A stretch of DNA of 30,658 bases, taken from an uncultured Pseudoflavonifractor sp. (GTDB taxonomy: Bacteria > Bacillota > Clostridia > Oscillospirales > Oscillospiraceae). The notes under the pieces were generated by a model. That model had not been told where the DNA came from. It made no database searches and saw nothing but the letters and a program-made list of their open reading frames with translations. The translations under genes and the position numbers were made by a program. The stretch is taken from positions 1-30,658 of the forward strand of contig CANDEE010000015.1 of NCBI GenBank assembly GCA_947383685.1, in the 5' to 3' direction. Positions 5,945-14,516 of this stretch are shown here, in pieces. Position 1 is the first letter of the stretch. Each line of letters opens with the position of its first letter.

Positions 5945-8482
5945 TTATCCGATGTGAAACAGTTTTTTGAAATCCTCCCACAGACCCCTGAAAAGAGCCG
6001 CTACCCGGCCCCAGAAGGTGGTAGCCGGAGCCTCTGCCTGCTCTACGGCCTCCTCCTCCGCTTTTTCGGCTTTGATTTCCTGGGTCCGCATCACATACTG
6101 GATGCTGCCGGGGGTGGGGTTCCGGGGATCGGTCATGGAGACGGGGTCCGCTGTGGCGTCTATGTTCAAAAGACCGTCTACCTCCCCGGTATGGCTGTCC
6201 CACTCATCGTCCACCAGGTCCTTAATAGTATCCTTTGCGCTGCGGATGGTATCCATTTCATTCAGGCCCGCCGTAGCTTTCCGCAGGGAGGCGGACACGC
6301 CGCTCAAGGTGTTTCGGGTTCCCTCGTCCAACTGCGGCCCTGTGTTCCGCAGCAGGCTCTCCGCCGCGCCGAGGGCGGCGGAAAGGTCATGAAGGGTAGA
6401 CTGGGCGGAACCGGACAGGGTTTGAATGTCGGTAACGGCATTTTGCAGCTCCGGTTCATAGGCGTTGAGAGTACCCTTCAGCTCCTCTACTCTGCCCAGC
6501 AGGCTGTCGGCCGTGCTGGTTATCCGGACCGCCAGGTCGCCCAACTCGTCGGTGTGCTCCAAAAGGGAGGCTCCCTCCCCCTCGTGCTCCTTCATGGTCT
6601 CAAGCAGGTCCCGGCAAAGCCGGGCCAGAGCCGCCAAATCATCGGTAACCCCCACGTCGCCCACACTTTCCAGCAGCTCCACCAGCTCCTCCACCACATC
6701 GGCGGTGGGCTTGGTAAGGCCGGTGATCTGGTCATTGATCTCCCGAATCTTTCCGTTTGCCATGTTCAGAATGGTCTGTTTGCCGGAAAACTCCGTATAG
6801 GCGTTGCTGGCAGCTTGGGCCTGGGCCGCGGCGGCCTGTCCGTCAGGAGTGGCAAGAAATTGCTCCAGGGTAGGTAAGCCGGCCTGTACCCCCTGCTGGA
6901 TTTGCGCCTTGATTACCTGGCCCTGCTCGCTGGCAAAGAAATCCTCTGCGGTGGGCAGGGAGTCCGGGTCCACCCCGGCTGCTGCCTGCTGCTGGCAGAA
7001 GGCTGTGTATGCCTCCTCCATCTTGGCCTTTACCGCCGCCTCTGCCTTCTTTTCACATCCTTCCTTAAAAGCCGCGGCGATGATAAAGTCCTGAAAGGTC
7101 AGCTTGCTCTCTGTCAGCTTGTTGGCTGCCAGATAGTCCTCGTAGTTCTCATGCAGCTCTATCACCGTCCGCATCTGGGCCGCTTCCTCTTTGGAGAGAA
7201 GGGCCAGCATATCCGAGGTTTTCAGCTGGGATATTCCCACCGTATTGTCCAGGGCATTGCGGAGCACCCACATAGAAAACTCCAGCCCCTCCATCTCCGC
7301 TTCCAGGTCGTCCAGGCTGTTAGCCAGGCTGGAGGCTGCGGCAGCGGCCCTCTCGTTGTAGCCCTCCACGTCTCCCAGCAGCTTTGCCAGGGCCTTGGTG
7401 TCCTTCTGGATGGCTTTGATGGCCTCCCGGGTGTTCTCCAGCTCCGGCTTTAGTTCCTGCACACTTTCGTTGAGGCTGTTCATGTCCCCATTTAAGTCAG
7501 TAATCGCCTGGGAAGTCACGGCGGCATACCGGTCCAGATTCCCCAGCGTGGTGGCAAGTGCGTCCAAATCCCCCAACGCCAAGTCGGTCTTACCATAGAC
7601 CTCCTCCTTTCCACCGGACACCGTGCTTCGGGCACTGTTGAGCTGGTCCAGACCTCCCGCGGCAGCATGGAGACTGCCGCTCATTCCCTCCATGGCGTCC
7701 AGAATGGCGTCCATGCTCTCCCCGATAGCGTCCAGGGAATCCTCCCCCTTTTCCTTGGCCTCCCTCAAATCTGCCACCTGCTCCAACTGCCGCAGGGTGG
7801 CGGGTACCGCCAGAAGGATAAGCCCGGTAAAGGAAAAGTCCTCGCTGCCTACCCGGATGACAAAGTGCTGCTCCTCCCCAGGCAGAACCATAAACAGCAC
7901 CGCCCGCAGGTTGCCCACCATCTGGACCTCAGCCCCTGGAGCCTCCAGAGAGGTAACGTTGTCATCGTTAAAGGCTGCGGCGGCAGTGAGGACCAGGTTG
8001 GTGCGGCTGTACTCCGAGGCGGCTGGGTTTCCCGCCACATCTAGGGCAATTTCCACCAGCCCCGTTTTTCCCGCCAGGTCCTCCGCCAAAACGGGAGCAC
8101 CGTTGAGCTTATAGGAGACGGAAATCTTCCAGGGCAGCTCCTCAAATGGCTTTTGGGTCTTGCCCTCAAAATAAAACTTCTCCGGCGCCTCCTCCCCCAG
8201 TTCAAAGGTAACGGTATCTCCATCCACCGTGGGAGCAAGGCCGTCGGTCAGGTTTACCACCTGGTCATAGGTCCCGTAGTCCGTGACGGCGGTGGCCCTG
8301 TTCAGGCGGTAGCTTTTTACCACACTGGCCTCCTGTACCCCACCGTAGTAGTCCAGAGTAGCGTAATAGGTTTCGTCGCAGGAAGCGGGGATCGTCACAG
8401 CGGAGGCTCCGGGTATCAAAACACCGGTGGTCATGGTAATGGCCAAGGTCAAGGCCAAGGCACGTTTATACATGGATTTCAT
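5945..8482 (-). CDS. Large secreted coiled-coil protein, partner of the MMPL exporter
   Basis: I do not recognise a named family. The 845-residue protein has a signal peptide (MYKRALALTLAITMTTGV..., likely cut after GASA at residue 28). A beta-rich region covers about 30-235, and long heptad-type segments cover about 235-480 and 560-770. Between them are two copies of a 27-residue unit beginning LPTAEDFFASEQGQ (509) and LPTLEQFLATPDGQ (536). The C-terminus is an amphipathic, aromatic segment (FWGRVAALFRGLWEDFKKLF) without a clear membrane span. The pattern recalls the extracytoplasmic coiled coils of YhgE/Pip proteins, but here no transporter domain is attached. Its ATG overlaps the MMPL stop codon (ATGA), so the two are translationally coupled; AAAGGAG lies 11 bases upstream. 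A role as external adaptor or cell-wall spacer for the exporter is inference. Confidence 0.75.
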   Translation of the reverse strand: MKSMYKRALALTLAITMTTGVLIPGASAVTIPASCDETYYATLDYYGGVQEASVVKSYRLNRATAVTDYGTYDQVVNLTDGLAPTVDGDTVTFELGEEAPEKFYFEGKTQKPFEELPWKISVSYKLNGAPVLAEDLAGKTGLVEIALDVAGNPAASEYSRTNLVLTAAAAFNDDNVTSLEAPGAEVQMVGNLRAVLFMVLPGEEQHFVIRVGSEDFSFTGLILLAVPATLRQLEQVADLREAKEKGEDSLDAIGESMDAILDAMEGMSGSLHAAAGGLDQLNSARSTVSGGKEEVYGKTDLALGDLDALATTLGNLDRYAAVTSQAITDLNGDMNSLNESVQELKPELENTREAIKAIQKDTKALAKLLGDVEGYNERAAAAASSLANSLDDLEAEMEGLEFSMWVLRNALDNTVGISQLKTSDMLALLSKEEAAQMRTVIELHENYEDYLAANKLTESKLTFQDFIIAAAFKEGCEKKAEAAVKAKMEEAYTAFCQQQAAAGVDPDSLPTAEDFFASEQGQVIKAQIQQGVQAGLPTLEQFLATPDGQAAAAQAQAASNAYTEFSGKQTILNMANGKIREINDQITGLTKPTADVVEELVELLESVGDVGVTDDLAALARLCRDLLETMKEHEGEGASLLEHTDELGDLAVRITSTADSLLGRVEELKGTLNAYEPELQNAVTDIQTLSGSAQSTLHDLSAALGAAESLLRNTGPQLDEGTRNTLSGVSASLRKATAGLNEMDTIRSAKDTIKDLVDDEWDSHTGEVDGLLNIDATADPVSMTDPRNPTPGSIQYVMRTQEIKAEKAEEEAVEQAEAPATTFWGRVAALFRGLWEDFKKLFHIG

Positions 8483-10680
8483 TGAGGATCGGACTCCTTT
8501 CCTTCAGCAGCTTGCAATGCGGGGATTTTGGGGGCTTCACTGGTCTCAGGACTTTCTGCGGCCCCGGCGGCTTCGGGAACCGCTGCCGGAATTCCTTTGG
8601 ACGCCTTGGGCGGCTTTGGCGTCCGCCAGTGGAGGGTAGTCTTGGCAATAACCGGCTCAAACACCACCAGTACCGAGGGCAAAATCAGCATACACACCAG
8701 AGCGGAGATGACCGCGCCGCGGGAGAGCATCAGGCAGATGCCGCTGATCAGGTCCATGGTGGAAATGAGGGCCACTCCCAGAGTGGAGCAGAAGAATACC
8801 AGGGCGCTTGTGAGGATGGATACGTCGGCGGCTCTGGCGGCCCTTTGAATAGCCTCCTTCCGGTCCAGGCCCTTCTGCAATTCCTCCTGGAACCGGGTGG
8901 TCATCAGAATGGCGTAGTCCACTGTGGCGCCCAGCTGGATACAGCTAATGACCGTGGGGGTAATAAAAGCCACCTCAGAGCCTGTAAAATAGGGAATACC
9001 CTGATTGATGAAAATAGCCAGCTCAATGGTGGCTACCAGCAGCACCGGAATGGAGAGGGATTTGAACGCGATCGCCACCAGAATGAAAATGGCCAGGATA
9101 GACAGGTAGCTGGTAACCCGGAAATCCTCGTTGGCCACCTGGATCAGGTCGTTTGTCATGGCGGCCTCTCCGGTAATGTAGGCATTTGGGTCATATTGCT
9201 TCAAAAGGGCCTCCAGCTCCTCCAGCTGCCGGCCCACCTGGCCGGAGGCGGTGACGTACTTGGAGTTGACCATCATCATCTGATAGCCCTCCTGCTTGCA
9301 GATTTTTTTCAGGTCCTCCGGGATGAAGAAATCCGGAATGCCGTCGGGCAGCAGCTTGTCGTAGGCCACCGAGCTGGTGATTCCCGGCAGGGCGTCGATC
9401 TCCTCCGTTAGCTTCTTCATAGAGGCATGGTCCAATGCGTCGCTCATCACAATGAAGTGGGTGGAGGCCATGTTGAACTCGTCCTTCAGCTTGTTGTTGG
9501 AAACAATAGAGGGCATATCCTGAGGTACCGCCTCGTCCAGCTTGTAGTACATCTGGGTGTGGTTATTGGCGTACACCGCCGGGAGAAAGAGAAGCAGAAA
9601 CAGGATGACAAACCCCTTACTGTGCCGGACCACAAACGCGTTCAGGCCCGTGGTATTCAGCTTGATACAGCGGTGACGGTGCTTCTGGATGGCGTTGTCC
9701 ATCAGCAGAAGGATGGCGGGCAGTACCAGCACCACCGTGGCAATGCCCAGCACCACTCCTTTTGCCATCACAAGGCCGATGTCCCGGCCCAGGGTGAGGC
9801 GCATAAAGCACAGTGCCAAAAATCCGGCGATGGTAGTCAGAGAGCTTCCCGACAAAGACTTGAAGGCGGCGGTAATGGACACCGCCATAGCGTCCCGCTT
9901 ATCCTCGTAATGAGGGGCCTCCTCCCGATAGCGGTCGTAGAGAAAGATGGAGTAGTCCATCGTCACGCCCAACTGCAAAACGGCGGCGATGGCCTGGGTA
10001 ATAAAGGAAATCTCCCCCAGCAGAATGTTGCTGCCAAAATTATAGAGGATGGCAAGGCCAATGCTCAGCATCAGAGCCACCGGCAGCAGGGAGGACTCCA
10101 TGGTCACACACATAGCCACAATGGACAAGGCTGCCGCCAACAGAACGTACAGGGGCATTTCCCTGGAAATCAGGTTTTTGGTATCCCGGATGAACACAGA
10201 AAACCCAGCCAGGAAGCAATTCTGATTGCACAGGCCCCGCACCGCGTCAATGGCGTTCATGGTATCCTCAGAAGCGCCGGGACTGTCGTACTGGACGATC
10301 ATCATGGTGGCGTCTCCGGAGAAAAAGATGTCCCGCAAATCCTCCGGAAGCATCTCTGTGGGAAACTGAATTCCCACCAGATTGGAAAGCCAAATCACAT
10401 TGCTGACCCCCGGCACCTCCCGGACCTGCTCCAACAGCCGGTTGGAGTATTCCGGCGGCATATCCTCCACAATGAGCATAGTAGTGGCGGCCATCTGGAA
10501 GGGGTCCTCCAGCAAAGCCTCCCCCTGCACAGAATCCAATTCCTCCGGCAGGTAGGAAAGAATGTCGTAATTGATGCGGGTAGCGGCGGCCCCCAGGATA
10601 CTGGGGATCAGCAGCAGCACAGCGACCATAGCCACCAGCTTGGGTTTTCGGGTCAGGGCATGGGCAATTTTTTCCAGCAA
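8479..10680 (-). CDS. MMPL/RND-family transporter
   Basis: This is an inner-membrane exporter of the MMPL/RND type, which moves lipids or other amphiphiles using an ion gradient. It shows the duplicated layout: one membrane helix, an extracytoplasmic loop, a helix bundle, then the same again. The proton/ion-relay Asp-Tyr pairs lie in GVTMDYSIFLYDRYREE (D242-Y243) and GATVDYAILMTTRFQEE (D588-Y589). The C-terminal tail of about 60 residues is Pro/Ala/Glu-rich. I chose the TTG at 10680 (733 residues; starts MLEKIAHALTRKPKL, like relatives) because GGAAGG lies 8 bases upstream. An in-frame TTG at 10704, with GGAGG upstream, would add 8 residues, but that site is buried in a hairpin. It overlaps the secreted coiled-coil gene by 4 bases. 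The substrate is unknown. Confidence 0.88.
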   Translation of the reverse strand: MLEKIAHALTRKPKLVAMVAVLLLIPSILGAAATRINYDILSYLPEELDSVQGEALLEDPFQMAATTMLIVEDMPPEYSNRLLEQVREVPGVSNVIWLSNLVGIQFPTEMLPEDLRDIFFSGDATMMIVQYDSPGASEDTMNAIDAVRGLCNQNCFLAGFSVFIRDTKNLISREMPLYVLLAAALSIVAMCVTMESSLLPVALMLSIGLAILYNFGSNILLGEISFITQAIAAVLQLGVTMDYSIFLYDRYREEAPHYEDKRDAMAVSITAAFKSLSGSSLTTIAGFLALCFMRLTLGRDIGLVMAKGVVLGIATVVLVLPAILLLMDNAIQKHRHRCIKLNTTGLNAFVVRHSKGFVILFLLLFLPAVYANNHTQMYYKLDEAVPQDMPSIVSNNKLKDEFNMASTHFIVMSDALDHASMKKLTEEIDALPGITSSVAYDKLLPDGIPDFFIPEDLKKICKQEGYQMMMVNSKYVTASGQVGRQLEELEALLKQYDPNAYITGEAAMTNDLIQVANEDFRVTSYLSILAIFILVAIAFKSLSIPVLLVATIELAIFINQGIPYFTGSEVAFITPTVISCIQLGATVDYAILMTTRFQEELQKGLDRKEAIQRAARAADVSILTSALVFFCSTLGVALISTMDLISGICLMLSRGAVISALVCMLILPSVLVVFEPVIAKTTLHWRTPKPPKASKGIPAAVPEAAGAAESPETSEAPKIPALQAAEGKESDPQ

Positions 10681-10708
10681 TTTGATCACCTTCCGGGAAA
10701 ACAAATGT

Positions 10709-10734
10709 GGCGCCCTCCGGCTCCGGAGGACGCC
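10709..10734 (-). promoter_or_regulatory. Leader hairpin ahead of the MMPL gene
   Basis: An 11-bp inverted repeat with one mismatch and a 2-base loop (10709-10720 with 10723-10734) lies just upstream of the MMPL start. On the minus strand it hides the GGAGG of the upstream TTG candidate. It could tune translation or message stability. Confidence 0.5.
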
Positions 10735-10782
10735 CTTATCTTAGTTTTTTCTCTCTCCAAAAGTCAATGGTTTGGGCCCCTT

Positions 10783-10836
10783 TCTCATAATTCTTCATGA
10801 TTGGGTCAAGCCCCGGCATATTCATACTTTTTCATA
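10783..10836. promoter_or_regulatory. Tandem 10-bp repeats between the MMPL operon and the response regulator
   Basis: CATA/CATGA cores start at 10786, 10796, 10823 and 10833. They form two pairs, each spaced exactly 10 bases, the second pair being TTCATA at 10821 and 10831. OmpR/PhoB-type regulators bind such direct repeats, one dimer per pair. The position between the divergent operons suits control of both by the regulator encoded at 10889. Confidence 0.45.
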
Positions 10837-10888
10837 GATTTTTGCCCTTTATTGTGGTATGCTCTCCCATAGAAAGAAGGTGCGGAAC

Positions 10889-11605
10889 ATGAGCGGCCAT
10901 ATCCTTGTTGTGGACGATGACGCCTCCATTCGCCTGCTGGTTTCCGATGTGCTTACCGACCAGGGGCTTACCGTTTCTGCCGCCTCCTCCGGGGAGGAGG
11001 CCCTGAAGCGGCTGGAAAGCGAGAGCTTTGACCTCATTCTGTTGGATATTATGATGAAGGGCATGGACGGGCTGGAGGTCTGCCGCCGTATCCGGGACCG
11101 GGTAGACTGCCCCATTCTCTTTCTCAGCGCCAAGGATTCCGCCCGCGACATTGTGAACGGACTGGGGTTGGGGGCCGACGACTACCTGACCAAGCCCTTT
11201 GAGCTGGAGGTCCTGGCCGCCCGGGTCCAGGCCCACCTCCGCCGCCAGTCCCGGAGCTCCCTGCCCGGCCACAGTCCCCGGGGGCCTATCCGTATCGGGG
11301 AAATCTGCCTGGACCCGGAAAGCATGACCGTCACCCGTGCCGGGGAAGCCGTCCCCCTCTCCACCCGGGAGCTGGAGCTTCTAAGCTATCTTATGTCCCA
11401 CGCAGGCCAGACCCTGCCCCGGGAACGTATCTACCGGGACGTGTGGAAAACCGAATACGGGGACGTCAGCGCCGTAGCCATCAACATCAAGAACCTGCGG
11501 CTCAAGCTGGACCCGGAGTGGCGGTATATCAAGACTGTCTGGGGCCAGGGCTACCGCTTTGTCACCCAAAGCGGCTTCGCGGAGGAGGACGGACATGGAG
11601 ACTAA
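10889..11605 (+). CDS. OmpR/PhoB-family response regulator
   Basis: This 238-residue cytoplasmic transcription factor has an N-terminal receiver domain (about 4-115) with acidic residues D9-D11, phospho-acceptor D53 (LILLD), S80 and K102 (LTKPF). A winged-helix DNA-binding domain follows at about 135-230, with the family ending IKTVWGQGYRF. I chose the ATG at 10889 (MSGHILVVDDD), 8 bases after an AAGAAGG site, over the upstream in-frame ATG at 10859, which would add ten atypical residues. The kinase gene overlaps its 3' end. Being divergent from the MMPL operon and next to tandem repeats, it probably regulates that operon and itself. Confidence 0.94.
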   Translation: MSGHILVVDDDASIRLLVSDVLTDQGLTVSAASSGEEALKRLESESFDLILLDIMMKGMDGLEVCRRIRDRVDCPILFLSAKDSARDIVNGLGLGADDYLTKPFELEVLAARVQAHLRRQSRSSLPGHSPRGPIRIGEICLDPESMTVTRAGEAVPLSTRELELLSYLMSHAGQTLPRERIYRDVWKTEYGDVSAVAINIKNLRLKLDPEWRYIKTVWGQGYRFVTQSGFAEEDGHGD

Positions 11606-12683
11606 ACGCAGCTTCCCCGGCGTAGGCTGGCTGTCCAGCCGCTTAAGCGTTAAATTTATTATTATCGTGGTGCTGCTGTGCCTGGTCAGTTGGCTTGCCC
11701 TGTCCGCCTTTTTTATCCGGGCCGTAGCCTCCTACATTGTAACCGCCTACGGGGTCTCCACCGACCCCACCTTATGGGATGCGGTCTCCCGCTCGGCCTT
11801 TTGGGGGCTGTTTCTTCTCAATCTGCTGGTGTTTTCCGTGGGTGCCCTTCTCTTTTTCTTCCTTGTCATCGCCCCTGTCATCCGCCTTCGGAAAGCCATG
11901 CGGGATTATTATGAATCGGGAAAGGCTCCCGAGCGGACCGTGCGCTCCGATGAGATCGGGCGGCTCCAAAACACCTTTGCGGATATGACGGCGGTGGCAG
12001 AGCAGAAGGAACAGGCCGAGCGGCGGCTTATCGCCTCCATTTCCCACGACATCAAGACCCCTCTCACCTCGGTGCTGGGCTATTCCGAGCGGCTGCGCTC
12101 GGCGGATTTGACCCAGGAGCGCCGGGAGCAGTACACCGGCCTCATTCATGAAAAGGCCCTGCGGCTCAAGGCGGTAGTGGACGAATTTGACGACTATCTG
12201 GACGCGGGCCTCCGGGACGCCGACCCCATGCGCCTGATGACGGCGGGAGAGCTGTGCCGCCGGCTCCGGGAGGAGTACGGAGAGGAGCTTGCCGACGCGG
12301 GAGTTGCCTTCCGGGTCCAGTGTTATACTCCCAAGGCTCAGATCATCTGCAATTGGGAGCAGATACGCCGCCTGTTCGGCAACCTGATCTCCAACAGTAT
12401 TAACCACGCCCAGTCCCCAAAATTGGAATTGGTGGTCCGGTGCCGCCAGGAGGGAAACCGGCTGAGGCTCTCCTTTCAGGATAATGGCGTAGGGGTCCCC
12501 CCGGAGCTTTTGGGCCGGATTTTTGAGCCGCTCTATACCTCGGATAAGGGCCGGAAGGTCTCCGGCCTGGGCCTGTCCATTTGTCAGAGCATCACAAAGG
12601 CCCATGGCGGAAACCTCCACGCCCAGAATCTGCCGGAGGGAGGCCTCCTCATTGAAACAAGCCTGCCCTGTGTGGAGCTGTGA
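11595..12683 (+). CDS. Sensor histidine kinase
   Basis: This 362-residue membrane kinase has membrane segments at about 20-42 and 69-95, with only about 26 residues between them outside the cell. A HAMP-like linker precedes the phospho-acceptor H151 in SISHDIKTPLTSVLGYSERL. An HATPase domain carries the N box (NLISNSINHAQ), DNGVGVPPELL, and a glycine-rich VSGLGLSICQSI. The very small sensor loop suggests it senses within the membrane, as kinases for antimicrobial peptides or lipid stress do; that is inference. The start ATG lies inside the last codons of the response regulator, 11 bases before its stop, with GGAGGA upstream; a longer in-frame start at 11559 lacks support. It should phosphorylate D53 of its partner. 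Confidence 0.93.
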   Translation: METKRSFPGVGWLSSRLSVKFIIIVVLLCLVSWLALSAFFIRAVASYIVTAYGVSTDPTLWDAVSRSAFWGLFLLNLLVFSVGALLFFFLVIAPVIRLRKAMRDYYESGKAPERTVRSDEIGRLQNTFADMTAVAEQKEQAERRLIASISHDIKTPLTSVLGYSERLRSADLTQERREQYTGLIHEKALRLKAVVDEFDDYLDAGLRDADPMRLMTAGELCRRLREEYGEELADAGVAFRVQCYTPKAQIICNWEQIRRLFGNLISNSINHAQSPKLELVVRCRQEGNRLRLSFQDNGVGVPPELLGRIFEPLYTSDKGRKVSGLGLSICQSITKAHGGNLHAQNLPEGGLLIETSLPCVEL

Positions 12684-12697
12684 CCACTTTCCCCGTA

Positions 12698-12735
12698 AAA
12701 AAAGACCGCTTCCTTCCGGAAGCGGTCTTTTTTTA
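12698..12735. terminator. Bidirectional terminator between kinase and DUF624 genes
   Basis: A perfect 17-bp stem (seven A-T pairs plus GACCGCTTCC) closes a TTCC loop and has T runs on both strands. It serves the kinase from the left and the import operon from the right. Confidence 0.92.
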
Positions 12736-13389
12736 TTTCTCTTTTTTGCTTTTCAGGCTGGCCTCCGCCTGTAACGTCGCCAGGGTCTTGGTGTGATACC
12801 GCTGAAAAGCCCCCGGCAGGATCTTCCAGTTTACACAGGTGATGATCCCCATGGCAAAGGGCAATATCCCCCGGAAAAGGAACACCCCCGCCACCAGCAC
12901 GGTAGCGGTGATAAACAGCATTTCCAGCGACTCCCGAAAGCAGCGAAAGGCAAAATCAAAGGCCCGGGAAAAGACCTTTTTCACGCTGTCCAACCGGTAC
13001 TGCACGATACAGGCAAACACCACCGACATCTCAAAGGCCAGCATAGTGAGCAACACGCACACCGCCGCTGTGGCGAGGGAATCTCCCGTGGTCTCCCCTA
13101 CGCTGTAATAGAGAAAATCCACCGCCAGCACAACGATAATCAGCAAATGGAGCAGCCACACCAAAGTGGATACCTTGAAATGCTCCTTAAACGTCCGAAA
13201 ATAGGTCTTTAGCGGCTGCTTATCCTTCTCCAGAAGGTAGGAGCGCATACTGGCGTTCAGGGCGGTGCAGGAGGCTCCCACTGTGACGATGCCCAGACTG
13301 GTCAACGTCCAGAAAAAGCCCAGCAGGATCACATTCATCACCAGCTCGGAAAACCGCTGGAGCCTGTCGCCCCATTTATCAGCCTCCAC
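12733..13389 (-). CDS. DUF624/YesL-family membrane protein
   Basis: This 218-residue integral membrane protein has about five hydrophobic segments. Near its N-terminus it carries LGIVTVGASCTALNASM, which matches the conserved opening of the DUF624 (YesL) family. Members usually sit beside ABC sugar importers of Firmicutes; their biochemical role is unknown. Here the gene is last in an operon with an iron-type importer. It starts at a GTG 4 bases after the ATPase stop, with GAGAGG upstream inside that gene. The GTG start keeps the N-terminal WGDRLQRFSE segment that precedes the first membrane helix. It ends inside the shared terminator. Confidence 0.82.
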   Translation of the reverse strand: MEADKWGDRLQRFSELVMNVILLGFFWTLTSLGIVTVGASCTALNASMRSYLLEKDKQPLKTYFRTFKEHFKVSTLVWLLHLLIIVVLAVDFLYYSVGETTGDSLATAAVCVLLTMLAFEMSVVFACIVQYRLDSVKKVFSRAFDFAFRCFRESLEMLFITATVLVAGVFLFRGILPFAMGIITCVNWKILPGAFQRYHTKTLATLQAEASLKSKKEK

Positions 13390-13393
13390 CTGC

Positions 13394-14515
13394 TCAGCCT
13401 CTCAGCTCCAGCTTACCCAGAGCGATCTGCTCGGTGGTCTCCTTGTCAAAGAGGACAAAATGATCTCCCTCAAAGGTAAAGCGGATGATGGAATCCATGG
13501 CATAGTCGATGCTGCCAAAGGCCACCGCGGAAAGGGTCACGCCCTTGGTGTCCAGGCTCAGCACCGTGTCCATACCGGTGGGCAGGGAGGAAATGACCTT
13601 GCCCTCAATGCCGCCCTCCGCCACGATCTTCACGAACTCAGGCCGGATGCCCAGCACATACTGCTTCCCCGCTCCGCCAAAATCCACGGGAGTATTGGGG
13701 TGAAACACCACGTCAAAGTGCTGGGTCTTCAGCTCGATACCACCATCCACCACCGTTCCGGTGCAGTCCAGGAAGTTCATGGAGGGGTTGCCCATAAAGT
13801 CGGCGCAGAACAGGTTATGAGGCTCGCCGTAAAGCTGGAGGGGCGGGCAGTACTGCTGCAAAACGCCCAGCTTCATCAGGCACACCTTGCTGGACAGGGT
13901 CATGGCCTCAGACTGGTCGTGGGTCACGTAGACAAAGGTGGCCCCGGTGGTCATGTGGAGGCGCTTCAGCTCCGCCCGCATGTCGTTGCGGAGCTTGGCG
14001 TCCAGGTTGGAAAGCGGCTCGTCCATCAGCAGCACCCGGGGATTGGGAGCCAGGGTACGGGCGATGGCCACCCGCTGCTGCTGACCGCCGGAAAGCTCGG
14101 CGGGGTAGCGGTCGATGTACTCCTCGATCCGCATGGTCTCACAAATTTCCTTGACCCGGGCCTCGATCTTGCTCTTTTCCCACTTCATGTTCTCCAGGCC
14201 GAAGGAGATATTCCGCCGGACGGTCATGTGGGGCCAAAGGGCGTAGTTCTGGAACAGGAAGCCCACGTTCCGCTTGTCAGGAGAAACGTTGATGCCCTTT
14301 TCGGCGGAGTAGACGCAGGTGTCGTCAAAATAGATGTCGCCCTCAGTGGGGGTCTCCAGACCTGCGATCATACGCAGGGTGGTGGTCTTACCACAGCCCG
14401 AAGGGCCCAGCAGGGAGACGAAATCGCCGTCCTCGATGACCAGGTTCAGCTGATCCACGGCGCGGGACCCTTTGGCAAACTGTTTTGTCACATTTTCAAG
14501 TCGAATTCTCGGCAT
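13394..14515 (-). CDS. ABC importer ATP-binding protein (FbpC/PotA-like)
   Basis: This 373-residue cytoplasmic ATPase powers the permease encoded just upstream. Visible motifs are Walker A GPSGCGKT (37-44), Q-loop Q89, signature LSGGQ (141-145), Walker B VLLMDEP (161-167) and switch H199. After about residue 240 it has the TOBE-type beta domain found in FbpC, PotA and UgpC subunits (NPSMNFLDCTG, then VLGIRPEFV). The ATG lies 1 base after the permease stop, with GGAGGG inside the end of that gene. Sequence alone does not separate ferric iron, spermidine, phosphonate or glycerol-phosphate ATPases; its neighbours favour the iron/2-aminoethylphosphonate group. Confidence 0.92.
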   Translation of the reverse strand: MPRIRLENVTKQFAKGSRAVDQLNLVIEDGDFVSLLGPSGCGKTTTLRMIAGLETPTEGDIYFDDTCVYSAEKGINVSPDKRNVGFLFQNYALWPHMTVRRNISFGLENMKWEKSKIEARVKEICETMRIEEYIDRYPAELSGGQQQRVAIARTLAPNPRVLLMDEPLSNLDAKLRNDMRAELKRLHMTTGATFVYVTHDQSEAMTLSSKVCLMKLGVLQQYCPPLQLYGEPHNLFCADFMGNPSMNFLDCTGTVVDGGIELKTQHFDVVFHPNTPVDFGGAGKQYVLGIRPEFVKIVAEGGIEGKVISSLPTGMDTVLSLDTKGVTLSAVAFGSIDYAMDSIIRFTFEGDHFVLFDKETTEQIALGKLELRG

Positions 14516-14516
14516 A

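Noticed and set aside
9427..10800. 457-codon open frame on the plus strand opposite the MMPL gene
   Set aside because: The minus strand has clear MMPL motifs; the plus-strand product is His/Gln/Gly-rich low-complexity sequence with no recognisable domain, a by-product of high GC codon use.
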